In this document: one piece after another, positions 35,987 through 44,474 of the stretch | Numbering within the stretch: the first letter of the stretch is position 1 | How the letters are laid out: every line of letters starts with the position of its first letter | Origin: Suipraeoptans intestinalis | GTDB taxonomy: Bacteria; Bacillota; Clostridia; Lachnospirales; Lachnospiraceae | Length of the DNA: 64,000 nucleotides | Direction of reading: 5' to 3' | Assembly: GCF_009696485.1 (NCBI RefSeq) | Contig: NZ_VULY01000018.1 | Coordinates: 2,221,906-2,285,905 of the forward strand | The notes under the pieces: generated by a model | What the model was told of the DNA's origin: nothing | What the model saw: only the letters and a program-made list of their open reading frames with translations | Database searches by the model: none | Translations under genes and position numbers: made by a program

Positions 35987-37663
35987 ATGCAGTTGACGGG
36001 AGCGGAGATTGTTATTGAGTGTTTAAAGGAACAAGGGGTGGATACGGTATTCGGGTATCCGGGAGGAGCAATTTTAAATGTGTATGATGCACTGTACAAG
36101 CATCAGGATGAGATCCGGCATATCCTCACCTCCCACGAGCAGGGAGCGGCGCATGCGGCAGACGGATATTCCAGAGCTACGGGAAAAGTGGGCGTCTGCT
36201 TTGCTACCAGCGGGCCGGGAGCCACCAATCTGGTAACGGGGATCGCCACGGCGTATATGGATTCCATTCCCATGGTGGCGATTACCTGTAACGTGGGAGT
36301 TGCCCTTCTGGGAAAGGACAGCTTTCAGGAGATCGATATTGCAGGGATCACACTTCCCATTACGAAGCACAATTTTATCGTAAAGGATGTAAACAAACTG
36401 GCAGATACCATCAGAAAAGCGTTTGTGATCGCAAAAAGCGGAAGGCCGGCGCCGGTTCTGATCGACATCCCGAAGGATGTGACGGCGAACAAGGCAGAAT
36501 ATACCCGGCAGGAAAGAACGCCTTCCAAGAAAGAGGAGATTTGCTGTTCTCAGGAATTGGAAGGAGCGTTGAAGCTGATCAAAACCTCCAAAAAGCCTTA
36601 TATTTTTGTGGGGGGCGGAGCCGTTCTGTCAGAGGCCAGCAAGGAACTGCTGGAGTTTGTGGACAAGATGGATGCACCGGTAACCGATTCTCTTATGGGA
36701 AAAGGCGCATTTCCGGGAACCGATGAAAGATATACCGGCATGCTGGGCATGCACGGCACCAAGACGGCTAATTTTGGGGTCAGCGAGTGCGATCTTTTGG
36801 TGGTCATTGGAGCGAGGTTCAGCGATCGTGTTACGGGAAATGCCAAAAAATTTGCGAAGAATGCCAAAATCCTGCAGATCGATATCGACGCAGCGGAAAT
36901 GAATAAGAATGTTCTGATCACCCAGGGGATCGTGGGAGATATCAAGACGGTGCTGCAGCAGTTAAATAAAATCCTGCCGCAGCAGGAGCACAGGGAATGG
37001 ATGGAAAAGATCCGGGAAAATAAGGAGAAATATCCGCTTCGTTATAATCCGGAGACGCTGACAGGACCTCATATCATAGAAGAGATCTATCGGCAGACCC
37101 AGGGAGATGCCCTGGTGGTGACAGAAGTGGGACAGCACCAGATGTGGGCGGCACAGTATTACAAATATAAGGAGCCCAGAACATACCTGACGTCAGGCGG
37201 ACTGGGAACGATGGGCTACGGCCTGGGAGCTTCCCTGGGAGCCAAGGTGGGAAGGCCGGAAAAGACAGTCGTTAACATTGCGGGAGACGGCTGCTTCCGT
37301 ATGAATATGAACGAGATCGCAACGGCAGTCCGACACCAGATTCCCATCATTCAGGTGGTTATGAACAACCACGTTCTGGGAATGGTCAGACAGTGGCAGG
37401 ACCTGTTTTACGAAAAAAGATACTCCGCCACCATCCTGGAGGACAAGGTGGATTTTGTGAAACTGGCGGAAGCTATGGGAGCCGTGGGAATACGGGTAGA
37501 AACGAAGGAAGAATTTGCAGAAGCATTCAAAAAAGCTCTGAAACTGCAGGAACCGGTGGTACTGGACTGCCAGATCGGCTGTGACGATAAGGTATGGCCG
37601 ATGGTGGCTCCGGGCGCCGATTTAAGCAAGACATTTGATGAGACGGACAAAAGGGAGGGCTAA
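35987..37663 (+). CDS. ilvB: Acetolactate synthase, large (catalytic) subunit
   Basis: A 558 aa thiamine-diphosphate enzyme that condenses pyruvate to acetolactate or acetohydroxybutyrate. The N-terminal domain has VFGYPGGAILNVYDAL with HEQGAAHAADGYSRATGK (catalytic Glu). The TPP-binding motif is GDGCFRMNMNEIATAVRH with VVMNNHVLGMVRQWQ. No regulatory ilvN/ilvH subunit is adjacent, so it lies elsewhere or is missing. The gene is 85 nt after ilvD and 2 nt before serC, which suggests co-expression of branched-chain and serine synthesis. Confidence 0.96.
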   Translation: MQLTGAEIVIECLKEQGVDTVFGYPGGAILNVYDALYKHQDEIRHILTSHEQGAAHAADGYSRATGKVGVCFATSGPGATNLVTGIATAYMDSIPMVAITCNVGVALLGKDSFQEIDIAGITLPITKHNFIVKDVNKLADTIRKAFVIAKSGRPAPVLIDIPKDVTANKAEYTRQERTPSKKEEICCSQELEGALKLIKTSKKPYIFVGGGAVLSEASKELLEFVDKMDAPVTDSLMGKGAFPGTDERYTGMLGMHGTKTANFGVSECDLLVVIGARFSDRVTGNAKKFAKNAKILQIDIDAAEMNKNVLITQGIVGDIKTVLQQLNKILPQQEHREWMEKIRENKEKYPLRYNPETLTGPHIIEEIYRQTQGDALVVTEVGQHQMWAAQYYKYKEPRTYLTSGGLGTMGYGLGASLGAKVGRPEKTVVNIAGDGCFRMNMNEIATAVRHQIPIIQVVMNNHVLGMVRQWQDLFYEKRYSATILEDKVDFVKLAEAMGAVGIRVETKEEFAEAFKKALKLQEPVVLDCQIGCDDKVWPMVAPGADLSKTFDETDKREG

Positions 37664-37665
37664 AA

Positions 37666-38757
37666 ATGAACAGGGTTTACAATTTTTCAGCAGGACCGGC
37701 AGTGCTGCCAGAAGAGGTGTTAAAAGAGGCGGCAGATGAGATGCTGGATTACGCAGGAACAGGGATGTCTGTGATGGAGATGAGCCATCGATCCGACAGG
37801 TTTCAACGGATCCTGGACGAGGCAGAGCAGGATCTGAGAGATCTGATGAAGATTCCAGAAGAGTACGCGGTACTCTTTCTGCAGGGAGGAGCTTCCCAGC
37901 AGTTTGCGGCCATTCCAATGAACCTGATGCAAAATAGAGTGGCTGATTATATTGTAACCGGACAGTGGGCCAAAAAGGCCAGCGAAGAGGCGAAAAAATA
38001 CGGAACCGTTAACATTTTGGCTTCTTCTGCCGACCGTACCTATTCCTACATTCCAGACTGCAGTGATCTGCCTGTGTCAGAGAAGGCAGATTATGTGTAT
38101 ATCTGCGAAAATAATACGATTTACGGTACGAAATTTTCCAGTCTTCCCAACACAAAGGGAAAGATCCTGGTATCGGATATTTCCTCCTGTTTTCTGTCAG
38201 AGCCGGTGGATGTCACCAAATATGGACTGCTTTTCGGAGGCGTACAGAAAAATATCGGTCCGGCAGGAACGGTGATCGTTATTATCCGGAAGGATCTTAT
38301 CCGGGACGAGGTACTGGAGAAAACACCGACAATGCTGCATTATAAAATTCAGGCAGAAGCAGGATCTTTGTACAACACGCCGCCGGCCTATGGGATCTAT
38401 ATCTGTGGAAAGGTATTTCGCTGGCTGAAAAGGATGGGCGGCCTGGAAAATATGAAGCAATACAATGAAAAGAAGGCGGCGGTGCTGTACCGGTATCTGG
38501 ATGAAAGCCGGCTCTTTTCTCCCACGGTACAGGGAAAGGACCGTTCGCTGATGAATGTTCCTTTTGTGACCGGCAACAAAGAACTGGATGGGAAGTTTAT
38601 AAAAGAGGCGGAGCAGGCAGGTCTGAAATCCCTGAAAGGACATAGAAGTGTAGGAGGAATGCGGGCAAGCATCTACAATGCCATGCCCATAGAAGGGGTG
38701 GAAGCTCTGGTTGCCTTTATGAAGAATTTTGAAAAGGAGAACGGGGATCATGTATAA
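37666..38757 (+). CDS. serC: Phosphoserine aminotransferase
   Basis: A 363 aa PLP enzyme that converts 3-phosphohydroxypyruvate to phosphoserine. The start YNFSAGPAVLPEEVLKEA is diagnostic. The PLP lysine lies in FGGVQKNIGPAGTVIVI near 198. The C-terminal GHRSVGGMRASIYNAM is also conserved. The ATG follows the ilvB stop after 2 nt, with GGGAGG upstream. It overlaps serA by 8 nt, so the serine pair is translationally coupled. Confidence 0.97.
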   Translation: MNRVYNFSAGPAVLPEEVLKEAADEMLDYAGTGMSVMEMSHRSDRFQRILDEAEQDLRDLMKIPEEYAVLFLQGGASQQFAAIPMNLMQNRVADYIVTGQWAKKASEEAKKYGTVNILASSADRTYSYIPDCSDLPVSEKADYVYICENNTIYGTKFSSLPNTKGKILVSDISSCFLSEPVDVTKYGLLFGGVQKNIGPAGTVIVIIRKDLIRDEVLEKTPTMLHYKIQAEAGSLYNTPPAYGIYICGKVFRWLKRMGGLENMKQYNEKKAAVLYRYLDESRLFSPTVQGKDRSLMNVPFVTGNKELDGKFIKEAEQAGLKSLKGHRSVGGMRASIYNAMPIEGVEALVAFMKNFEKENGDHV

Positions 38758-39913
38758 ATATCATTGCTTAAACCCCATTGCCAAGGTGGGGACGGATACG
38801 TTTACGGGAGAGTATGAGGAGACTCCGGAGATATCCCAGGCAGATGTGATCCTGGTCAGAAGCGCTTCCATGCGGGAGATGGAATGGCAGGAGGGAACGC
38901 TGGCAGTGGCAAGAGCCGGAGCCGGAGTGAATAATATCCCCTGCGATGTATGTGCGGAAAAAGGGATCGTGGTATTCAACACACCGGGAGCCAATGCCAA
39001 TGGGGTCAAGGAACTGGTGATCGCCGGAATGCTTCTGGCATCCCGGGACATTGTAGGAGGGATCCGCTGGGTAGAAGAAAAGGAAGGAAGCGGCAATATT
39101 GCCAAAGAGACGGAAAAAGCCAAAAAAGCCTTTGCCGGCTGCGAGCTGGTGGGGAAAAAGCTGGGTGTGATCGGTCTGGGAGCCATCGGAGTCCTGGTGG
39201 CCAACAGCGGCGTCCATCTGGGGATGGAGGTCTATGGCTATGATCCTTATGTATCTGTAGAATCGGCATGGAAATTATCCAGAAACATCCATCACACCAG
39301 ATCCCTGGAGGAGTTGTTCCAGGACTGCGATTATATTTCTGTCCATGTGCCTGCCAATGAACATACAAAGGGGATGATCGATGCAAACGCCATCCGCCAG
39401 ATGAAACAGGGAGTGGTGATTCTGAATTTTTCCAGGGACCTTCTGGTAAAGGAAGAAGACATGCTGGAGGCTATGAAAGAGGGAAAGGTGCGCCACTATG
39501 TGACGGATTTTCCCACGCCGATGATGGCAGGAGCAAAAGGAGCTATCGTCATTCCGCATCTGGGCGCTTCCACAGAAGAGGCGGAGGACAATTGTGCCAA
39601 AATGGCGGTGCAGGAGCTTCGGAGCTACCTGGAACATGGGAATATTAAGAATTCTGTCAACTATCCGGACTGCGATATGGGATTTCGGGGAAAAAATACC
39701 CGCATCTTGTTGCTGCACCACAATGTTCCCAATATGATCGGGCAGTTTACCAGGATCCTGGCAAGAGACAATATGAATATTGCGGACATGGCAAACAAAA
39801 GCAAGGGCGGATATGCGTACACCATGATCGACATTGATACGCCGGTACCGGAAGGATTGGCGGAAGAACTCAGAAACGTGCCGGAGGTGCTGAAAGTCCG
39901 GATCATACGCTAG
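38750..39913 (+). CDS. serA: D-3-phosphoglycerate dehydrogenase
   Basis: A 387 aa NAD-dependent enzyme, first step of serine synthesis. The Rossmann motif is GVIGLGAIGVLVANSG near 146. The catalytic Arg is in LNFSRDLL, and the His in VIPHLGASTEEAEDN near 268. The C-terminal ~75 residues form an ACT domain (HHNVPNMIGQFTRILARDNMNIADM). The position that carries the catalytic Glu in E. coli SerA (DVFPTEP) reads TDFPTPM here. ATG 38750 has AAGGAG 9 nt upstream. It is the last clear gene of the leuB-serA series. Confidence 0.94.
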   Translation: MYKYHCLNPIAKVGTDTFTGEYEETPEISQADVILVRSASMREMEWQEGTLAVARAGAGVNNIPCDVCAEKGIVVFNTPGANANGVKELVIAGMLLASRDIVGGIRWVEEKEGSGNIAKETEKAKKAFAGCELVGKKLGVIGLGAIGVLVANSGVHLGMEVYGYDPYVSVESAWKLSRNIHHTRSLEELFQDCDYISVHVPANEHTKGMIDANAIRQMKQGVVILNFSRDLLVKEEDMLEAMKEGKVRHYVTDFPTPMMAGAKGAIVIPHLGASTEEAEDNCAKMAVQELRSYLEHGNIKNSVNYPDCDMGFRGKNTRILLLHHNVPNMIGQFTRILARDNMNIADMANKSKGGYAYTMIDIDTPVPEGLAEELRNVPEVLKVRIIR

Positions 39914-39967
39914 ATGGAAAAACAGTTTCAGAAAATAAAAAATTATGCACAAAAACAAGGTGTAAAA

Positions 39968-40001
39968 ATTGTAAAATTCATACAAAAGTAATCTTTACAA
40001 T
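39968..40001. promoter_or_regulatory. Inverted repeat between serA and a small frame
   Basis: ATTGTAAA (39968-39975) and TTTACAAT (39994-40001) form an 8-bp dyad with an 18-nt spacer in A/T-rich sequence. It could be an operator. TACAAT at 39996-40001 could serve as a -10 box, but no -35 is evident. Confidence 0.35.
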
Positions 40002-40054
40002 CCGACTTCCCGGTGCTACAGTTTGTGTAGACCAAGAAGAAGGAAGTGAGAAGT

Positions 40055-40132
40055 ATGCTGAAGGTTATTTCTGTTATCAAAGACTGCCTGAAAGAGGAGA
40101 CTGCATTGACCAGCTATCTGGCAAAGCACTAG
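40055..40132 (+). CDS. Possible 25-residue small protein
   Basis: ATG 40055 with AAGGAAGTGA upstream opens a 25-codon frame, MLKVISVIKDCLKEETALTS plus YLAKH. The predicted peptide would be a short amphipathic helix. A strong terminator lies about 90 nt downstream and an inverted repeat upstream, so the segment between serA and prs looks like a small separate transcription unit. The peptide resembles nothing I know. It could equally be a fragment, or the RNA itself may be functional. Confidence 0.35.
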   Translation: MLKVISVIKDCLKEETALTSYLAKH

Positions 40133-40213
40133 AGCTAAGAGCGCAAGGATCAGCGTATCCGTACAGGCAAAAAGACATTTTGGACATCGATAGAAGCGGC
40201 AGCATGGGACATA

Positions 40214-40260
40214 GAAAAACCACCGTCTTACGAAACAGTATCGTAGGGCGGTGATTTTTA
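40214..40260. terminator. Bidirectional terminator between the small frame and prs
   Basis: CACCGTCTTACGA (40221-40233) pairs with TCGTAGGGCGGTG (40241-40253) with G-T wobbles. ATTTTTA follows on the plus strand, and GGTTTTTCT on the minus strand, where it would end prs transcription. Confidence 0.85.
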
Positions 40261-40262
40261 TG

Positions 40263-41438
40263 TTATCCGGAAATTGACCGGGATTTGCGGTGTTCCTCCA
40301 GAAGACAGTGGATCTTTTCGGTAGGATTCAACACAGAGCCGATGGAAATATCATGGTTCAGGGCGTCGATGATGACAGCCAGAAATTTGCTTAAGTCTGC
40401 CTTGATAAAATAAGGCTTCTGACAGATCTGAGGCGGCAGATAAGTGAGATTGGTGGTAATGACCCGATGGACATAGCCTCTTTCGTAGTAGTCATCAAAT
40501 TTGTCTAGACCTTCCGTGAACAAACCGAAGCAGGCACACAGGAAAACCTTCTTGGCGCCTCTTTCTTTCAGCTGCTTTGCCACGTCCAGGATGCTGTCGC
40601 CGGAGGAGATCATGTCGTCTACCACGATCACATGCTTGCCCCGAACGTCGTCTCCCAAAAATTCGTGGGCCACAATGGGGTTTTTGCCGTTGACCACAAC
40701 AGAATAATCTCGGCGTTTATAGAACATTCCCATGTTTACGCCGATAACGTTGGAGAAATATACGGCGCGGTGCATGGCTCCCTCATCGGGACTGACGATC
40801 ATCAGATGCTCCTTATCCAGAGGAAGATCCGGCTCCGTCTGCAAAAGAGCTTTCATAAACTGGTAAGGGGGATTAAAATTGTCAAATCCATGAAGGGGGA
40901 TAGCGTTTTGTACCCGGGGGTCATGGGCATCAAAGGTAATGATGTTGCTGACTCCCATTTCTACCAGCTCCTGGAGGGCAAAGGCACAGTCCAGGGATTC
41001 CCGCTTGGTCCGCTTGTGCTGCCGGCTTTCATACAGGAAGGGCATGATCACATTGATCCGGTGGGCTTTTCCTGTGGCGGCTGAGATGATACGCTTCAGA
41101 TCCTGGTAGTGGTCATCCGGGGACATATGATTGGTGAGACCGTTGACAGTGTAGGTCAGACTGTGGTTGCATACGTCTACAAGAATGAACAGATCCTTTC
41201 CCCGGGAAGATTCGTTCAGGATGCCCTTGGCTTCTCCCGTTCCAAACCGGGGACATTCGCAGTCCAGCAGATAGGTGTCGGGATAATGGCAGCAGGCCAG
41301 CTGTCCGGTGGGAAATTCCTTTCGGAAACCAAGGATGTGCTGATTGATTTTTTCGCCCATAGCAGTGCAGGATTTTAAGGCTGCGATCTTCAAGGGAGCT
41401 ACAGGCAGTGCGTTTTCCAATAGTTTAATGTTTGGCAT
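40263..41438 (-). CDS. prs: Ribose-phosphate pyrophosphokinase, long clostridial form
   Basis: A 391 aa protein with the PRPP-synthetase signature VVDDMISSGDSILDVAKQL near residue 280, plus YESRQHKRTKRESLDCA and a TFDAHDPRVQNAIP segment matching the ATP and metal regions of Prs. It makes PRPP from ribose-5-phosphate and ATP for nucleotide, His and Trp synthesis. Normal Prs is about 310-320 aa; this one has an extended N-terminal part and extra internal segments. The start is ATG 41438 with AGGAGA 7 nt upstream. Confidence 0.9.
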   Translation of the reverse strand: MPNIKLLENALPVAPLKIAALKSCTAMGEKINQHILGFRKEFPTGQLACCHYPDTYLLDCECPRFGTGEAKGILNESSRGKDLFILVDVCNHSLTYTVNGLTNHMSPDDHYQDLKRIISAATGKAHRINVIMPFLYESRQHKRTKRESLDCAFALQELVEMGVSNIITFDAHDPRVQNAIPLHGFDNFNPPYQFMKALLQTEPDLPLDKEHLMIVSPDEGAMHRAVYFSNVIGVNMGMFYKRRDYSVVVNGKNPIVAHEFLGDDVRGKHVIVVDDMISSGDSILDVAKQLKERGAKKVFLCACFGLFTEGLDKFDDYYERGYVHRVITTNLTYLPPQICQKPYFIKADLSKFLAVIIDALNHDISIGSVLNPTEKIHCLLEEHRKSRSISG

Positions 41439-41494
41439 GAGGTTCTCCTGTGAAATATAGATAACGATCCTTTTCCAACGTGTTTCCAACCATT

Positions 41495-41524
41495 ACTATA
41501 GCACCGAAGAACAAAACAGGTCAA
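41495..41524 (-). promoter_or_regulatory. Promoter for prs
   Basis: On the minus strand TTGACC (41519-41524) and TATAGT (41495-41500) are 18 nt apart, about 57 nt before the prs start. Confidence 0.65.
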
Positions 41525-41552
41525 CCGGGAAGTTGCCGAAAAAAGCGTAGGA

Positions 41553-41582
41553 TTGGACGAAATGAAAAAGGTCATGTATAAT
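41553..41582 (+). promoter_or_regulatory. Promoter for the DUF512 radical SAM gene
   Basis: TTGGAC (41553-41558) and a perfect TATAAT (41577-41582) are 18 nt apart, divergent from the prs promoter. The ATG at 41581 lies inside the -10 box, so translation must begin further downstream. Confidence 0.7.
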
Positions 41583-41622
41583 GATCGTATTACAGGAGAC
41601 TTTGAGAGGATTGAAAAAAGTT

Positions 41623-42933
41623 ATGAGTCAGGGACATGTGATAAAGCAGGTAACGGAAGGCGGAATCGCCTGGGAGATGGGAATCGAGGCAGGCGACAGG
41701 CTGATCTCCATTAACGGGAAAGAGATCGAGGACGTGTTTGACTACCATTTTCTGGTACAGCAGGAGGAACTTCTGGTACTGATCCAAAAGGAAGACGGAG
41801 AGGAATGGGAGCTGGAGATCGAAAAAGAAGAGGAGGAGGATCTGGGGATCGGATTTGAGCAGGGACTGATGGATGAGTACCGTTCCTGCCGAAACAAATG
41901 CATCTTCTGCTTTATCGATCAGATGCCGAAAGGCATGCGGGACACCCTGTATTTTAAAGACGATGATTCCCGTCTGTCTTTTCTGCAGGGCAACTATATT
42001 ACCCTGACCAATATGAGCGAGGCAGATGTAGAAAGGATCATCCGTTACCGGCTGGAGCCCATCAACATCTCTTTTCATACCACCAATCCCAAACTCCGGT
42101 GCGAGATGCTGCACAACAGGTTTGCGGGGGAAGCGTTGAAAAAGGTGGACCGGTTCTATGAAGCGGGAATCCAGATGAACGGGCAGATCGTTTTGTGCAA
42201 GGGGGTCAACGACGGAGAGGAGCTGGAAAGAAGCATCGAAGATCTCAGCAGATATCTGCCGTATCTGCAAAGTGTTTCCGTGGTTCCGGTAGGACTGACC
42301 AGATTTCGCGATGGACTTTATGAAATGCAGCCTTTTCAAAAGGAGGATGCCAAAAAGGTGCTGGACACCATAAAATCCTGGCAGAAAAAGCTGTATGAGG
42401 CTCACGGAGTCCACTTTATCCACGGAAGCGACGAATGGTATCTTCTGGCACAGGAGCCTTTGCCCAGGGAAGAGTGCTACGACGGATACCTTCAGCTGGA
42501 AAACGGAGTAGGAATGCTGACGCTTCTGGAAAATGAATTTCAGGAAGCGTTGAAAAAAGAGAAAAAGGACGCCAGAAAAAGAAGCGTATCCATTGCAACA
42601 GGAGCTTTGGCTTATCCGCGGATCCAGCGCATGGCAAAGCAGATGGAAGAGATCTATGAGGAAACAAAGATCCGTGTGTTTTGTATCCGAAATGATTTTT
42701 TCGGGGAGAGGATCACGGTGTCGGGCCTGATCACCGGACAGGATCTTATTCGGCAGCTAAAGGACAAAGAGCTTGGGACGAGGCTTCTTCTCCCCTGTAA
42801 TATGTTCCGGAACGGGGAAGAGGTATTTCTGGATGACCTCACCCGGCAGCAGGTAGAGGATGCTTTACAAGTGAAGATAGATATTGTAAAATCAAGCGGA
42901 CAAGATTTTGTAAATGCCATCAAAGACGTATAG
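41623..42933 (+). CDS. DUF512 family protein with PDZ and radical-SAM-like domains
   Basis: A 436 aa protein. Residues 1-60 form a PDZ-like domain (GGIAWEMGIEAGDRLISINGK). A radical-SAM-type cluster motif CRNKCIFCFIDQMPKGMR (C-x3-C-x2-C) lies near 87. The DUF512 domain occupies the C-terminal half. The family is common in Clostridia, and the gene often sits directly upstream of der, as here. Its substrate is unknown. I chose ATG 41623 because earlier in-frame starts overlap the promoter or lie very close to the expected transcript start; TTG codons at 41602 or 41611 remain possible. Confidence 0.88.
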   Translation: MSQGHVIKQVTEGGIAWEMGIEAGDRLISINGKEIEDVFDYHFLVQQEELLVLIQKEDGEEWELEIEKEEEEDLGIGFEQGLMDEYRSCRNKCIFCFIDQMPKGMRDTLYFKDDDSRLSFLQGNYITLTNMSEADVERIIRYRLEPINISFHTTNPKLRCEMLHNRFAGEALKKVDRFYEAGIQMNGQIVLCKGVNDGEELERSIEDLSRYLPYLQSVSVVPVGLTRFRDGLYEMQPFQKEDAKKVLDTIKSWQKKLYEAHGVHFIHGSDEWYLLAQEPLPREECYDGYLQLENGVGMLTLLENEFQEALKKEKKDARKRSVSIATGALAYPRIQRMAKQMEEIYEETKIRVFCIRNDFFGERITVSGLITGQDLIRQLKDKELGTRLLLPCNMFRNGEEVFLDDLTRQQVEDALQVKIDIVKSSGQDFVNAIKDV

Positions 42934-42960
42934 ACGCAGGTAGAAGCAGTGCAGAGAAAA

Positions 42961-43106
42961 ACACAGGCTACAGGCAGAAAAGTGTACGATGCAGGCAGAA
43001 AACACAGGCTACAGGCAGAAAAGTGTACGATGCAGGCAGAGAACACAGGCTACAGGCAGAAAAATGCATGATGCAGGCAGAGAACACAGACTACAGGCAA
43101 AAGTAC
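42961..43106. repeat. 41-bp tandem repeat, about 3.5 copies
   Basis: Copies start at 42961, 43002, 43043 and 43084 (partial), each beginning ACACAGGCTACAGGCAGAAA or a one-base variant. Each 41-bp unit is itself two half-units sharing a CAGGCAGAAA core. Because 41 is not a multiple of three, a coding repeat is unlikely. It fills most of the DUF512-der intergenic gap and ends about 45 nt before der. Confidence 0.92.
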
Positions 43107-43150
43107 AAACAGAAAAAGACGGACAGGAAAAAGCAGATAGGAGAAGATAG

Positions 43151-44473
43151 ATGAGTAAACCGGTAGTGGCGGTAGTAGGACGTCCAAACGTAGGAAAATC
43201 TACATTGTTTAACGCACTGGCAGGAGAGATGATCTCCATCGTAAAGGATACGCCGGGAGTGACCAGGGATCGTATTTATGCGGATGTGTCCTGGCTGGAT
43301 AAGGAGTTTACCCTGATAGATACGGGAGGAATCGAGCCGGAGAGCGGGGATGTGATCCTGTCTCAGATGAGAGAACAGGCACAGATCGCCATTGATACGG
43401 CAGACGTGATCCTGTTTCTGACGGATGTCAGACAGGGGCTGGTGGATGCGGATTTCAAAGTGGCAGATATGCTGAGGCGATCCCAGAAGCCGGTGGTTCT
43501 GGCAGTGAACAAGGTGGACAATTTTGAAAAATTCATGCCGGATGTGTACGAATTTTACAATTTGGGAATCGGAGAGCCAAAGCCCATCTCCGCAGCGGGA
43601 AAACAGGGACTGGGAGATCTTTTGGACTGTGTGGCAGATCATTTTCCTCAGGGATTGGAAGGAGAGGAAGAGGATGAAAGGCCAAGGATCGCCATTGTGG
43701 GGAAACCCAACGTAGGAAAATCCTCTATCATCAACCGGATCCTGGGTGAGCAGAGGGTGATCGTATCGGATGTGGCAGGAACCACAAGAGATGCCATTGA
43801 CACGGATGTGAAGCGGGGAGACCGGGAGTATGTATTTATTGATACAGCGGGACTTCGCAGAAAGAATAAGATCAAAGAGGAACTGGAACGATACAGCATC
43901 ATCCGCACGGTGACAGCCGTGGAGCGGGCAGATGTGGTGCTGGTGGTGATCGACGCGGCGGAAGGGGTCACGGAGCAGGACGCCAAAATAGCCGGGATCG
44001 CCCATGAGCGGGGCAAGGGGATCATCCTGGTGGTCAACAAATGGGATGCGCTGGAAAAGAATGACCGAACCATGCGGGAATATGAAAATGAGCTGAGAAG
44101 GATCCTTTCCTTTATGCCCTACGCCCAGACCATGTATATTTCGGCTCTGACAGGGCAGAGGGTGGAAAAACTGTTCGACGCCATCGACACGGTCATTGCA
44201 AACCAGACGTTAAGGATCGCTACCGGCGTTCTGAACGAGATCGTGACCGAGGCGGTTGCCATGCAACAGCCGCCGTCAGATAAAGGGAAGCGCCTGAAGA
44301 TCTACTATATCACCCAGGTATCTGTGAAGCCGCCGACTTTTGTTATTTTTGTGAATGACAAGGAACTGATGCATTTTTCTTATACCAGGTATCTGGAAAA
44401 CAAGATCAGAGAGGCGTTTGGCTTCGGAGGAACGTCCCTGAGATTTTTCGTGCGGGAAAGAAAGGAAAAGTAA
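43151..44473 (+). CDS. der: Ribosome biogenesis GTPase Der (EngA)
   Basis: A 440 aa GTPase with two tandem G domains, required for 50S subunit assembly. G domain 1 has GRPNVGKSTLFNAL (residue 9) and NKVD. G domain 2 has GKPNVGKSSIINRIL near 184, DTAGLRRK and NKWDALEK. The C-terminal KH-like domain ends with the typical ISALTGQRVEKLFD to GGTSLRFFVRERK region. AGGAG lies 8 nt before the ATG. It starts the der-plsY-gpsA order common in Clostridia. Confidence 0.97.
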   Translation: MSKPVVAVVGRPNVGKSTLFNALAGEMISIVKDTPGVTRDRIYADVSWLDKEFTLIDTGGIEPESGDVILSQMREQAQIAIDTADVILFLTDVRQGLVDADFKVADMLRRSQKPVVLAVNKVDNFEKFMPDVYEFYNLGIGEPKPISAAGKQGLGDLLDCVADHFPQGLEGEEEDERPRIAIVGKPNVGKSSIINRILGEQRVIVSDVAGTTRDAIDTDVKRGDREYVFIDTAGLRRKNKIKEELERYSIIRTVTAVERADVVLVVIDAAEGVTEQDAKIAGIAHERGKGIILVVNKWDALEKNDRTMREYENELRRILSFMPYAQTMYISALTGQRVEKLFDAIDTVIANQTLRIATGVLNEIVTEAVAMQQPPSDKGKRLKIYYITQVSVKPPTFVIFVNDKELMHFSYTRYLENKIREAFGFGGTSLRFFVRERKEK

Positions 44474-44474
44474 G

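Noticed and set aside
42961-43106. CRISPR array
   Set aside because: Units are head-to-tail with no unique spacers, only about 3.5 copies, and no cas genes are in the window.
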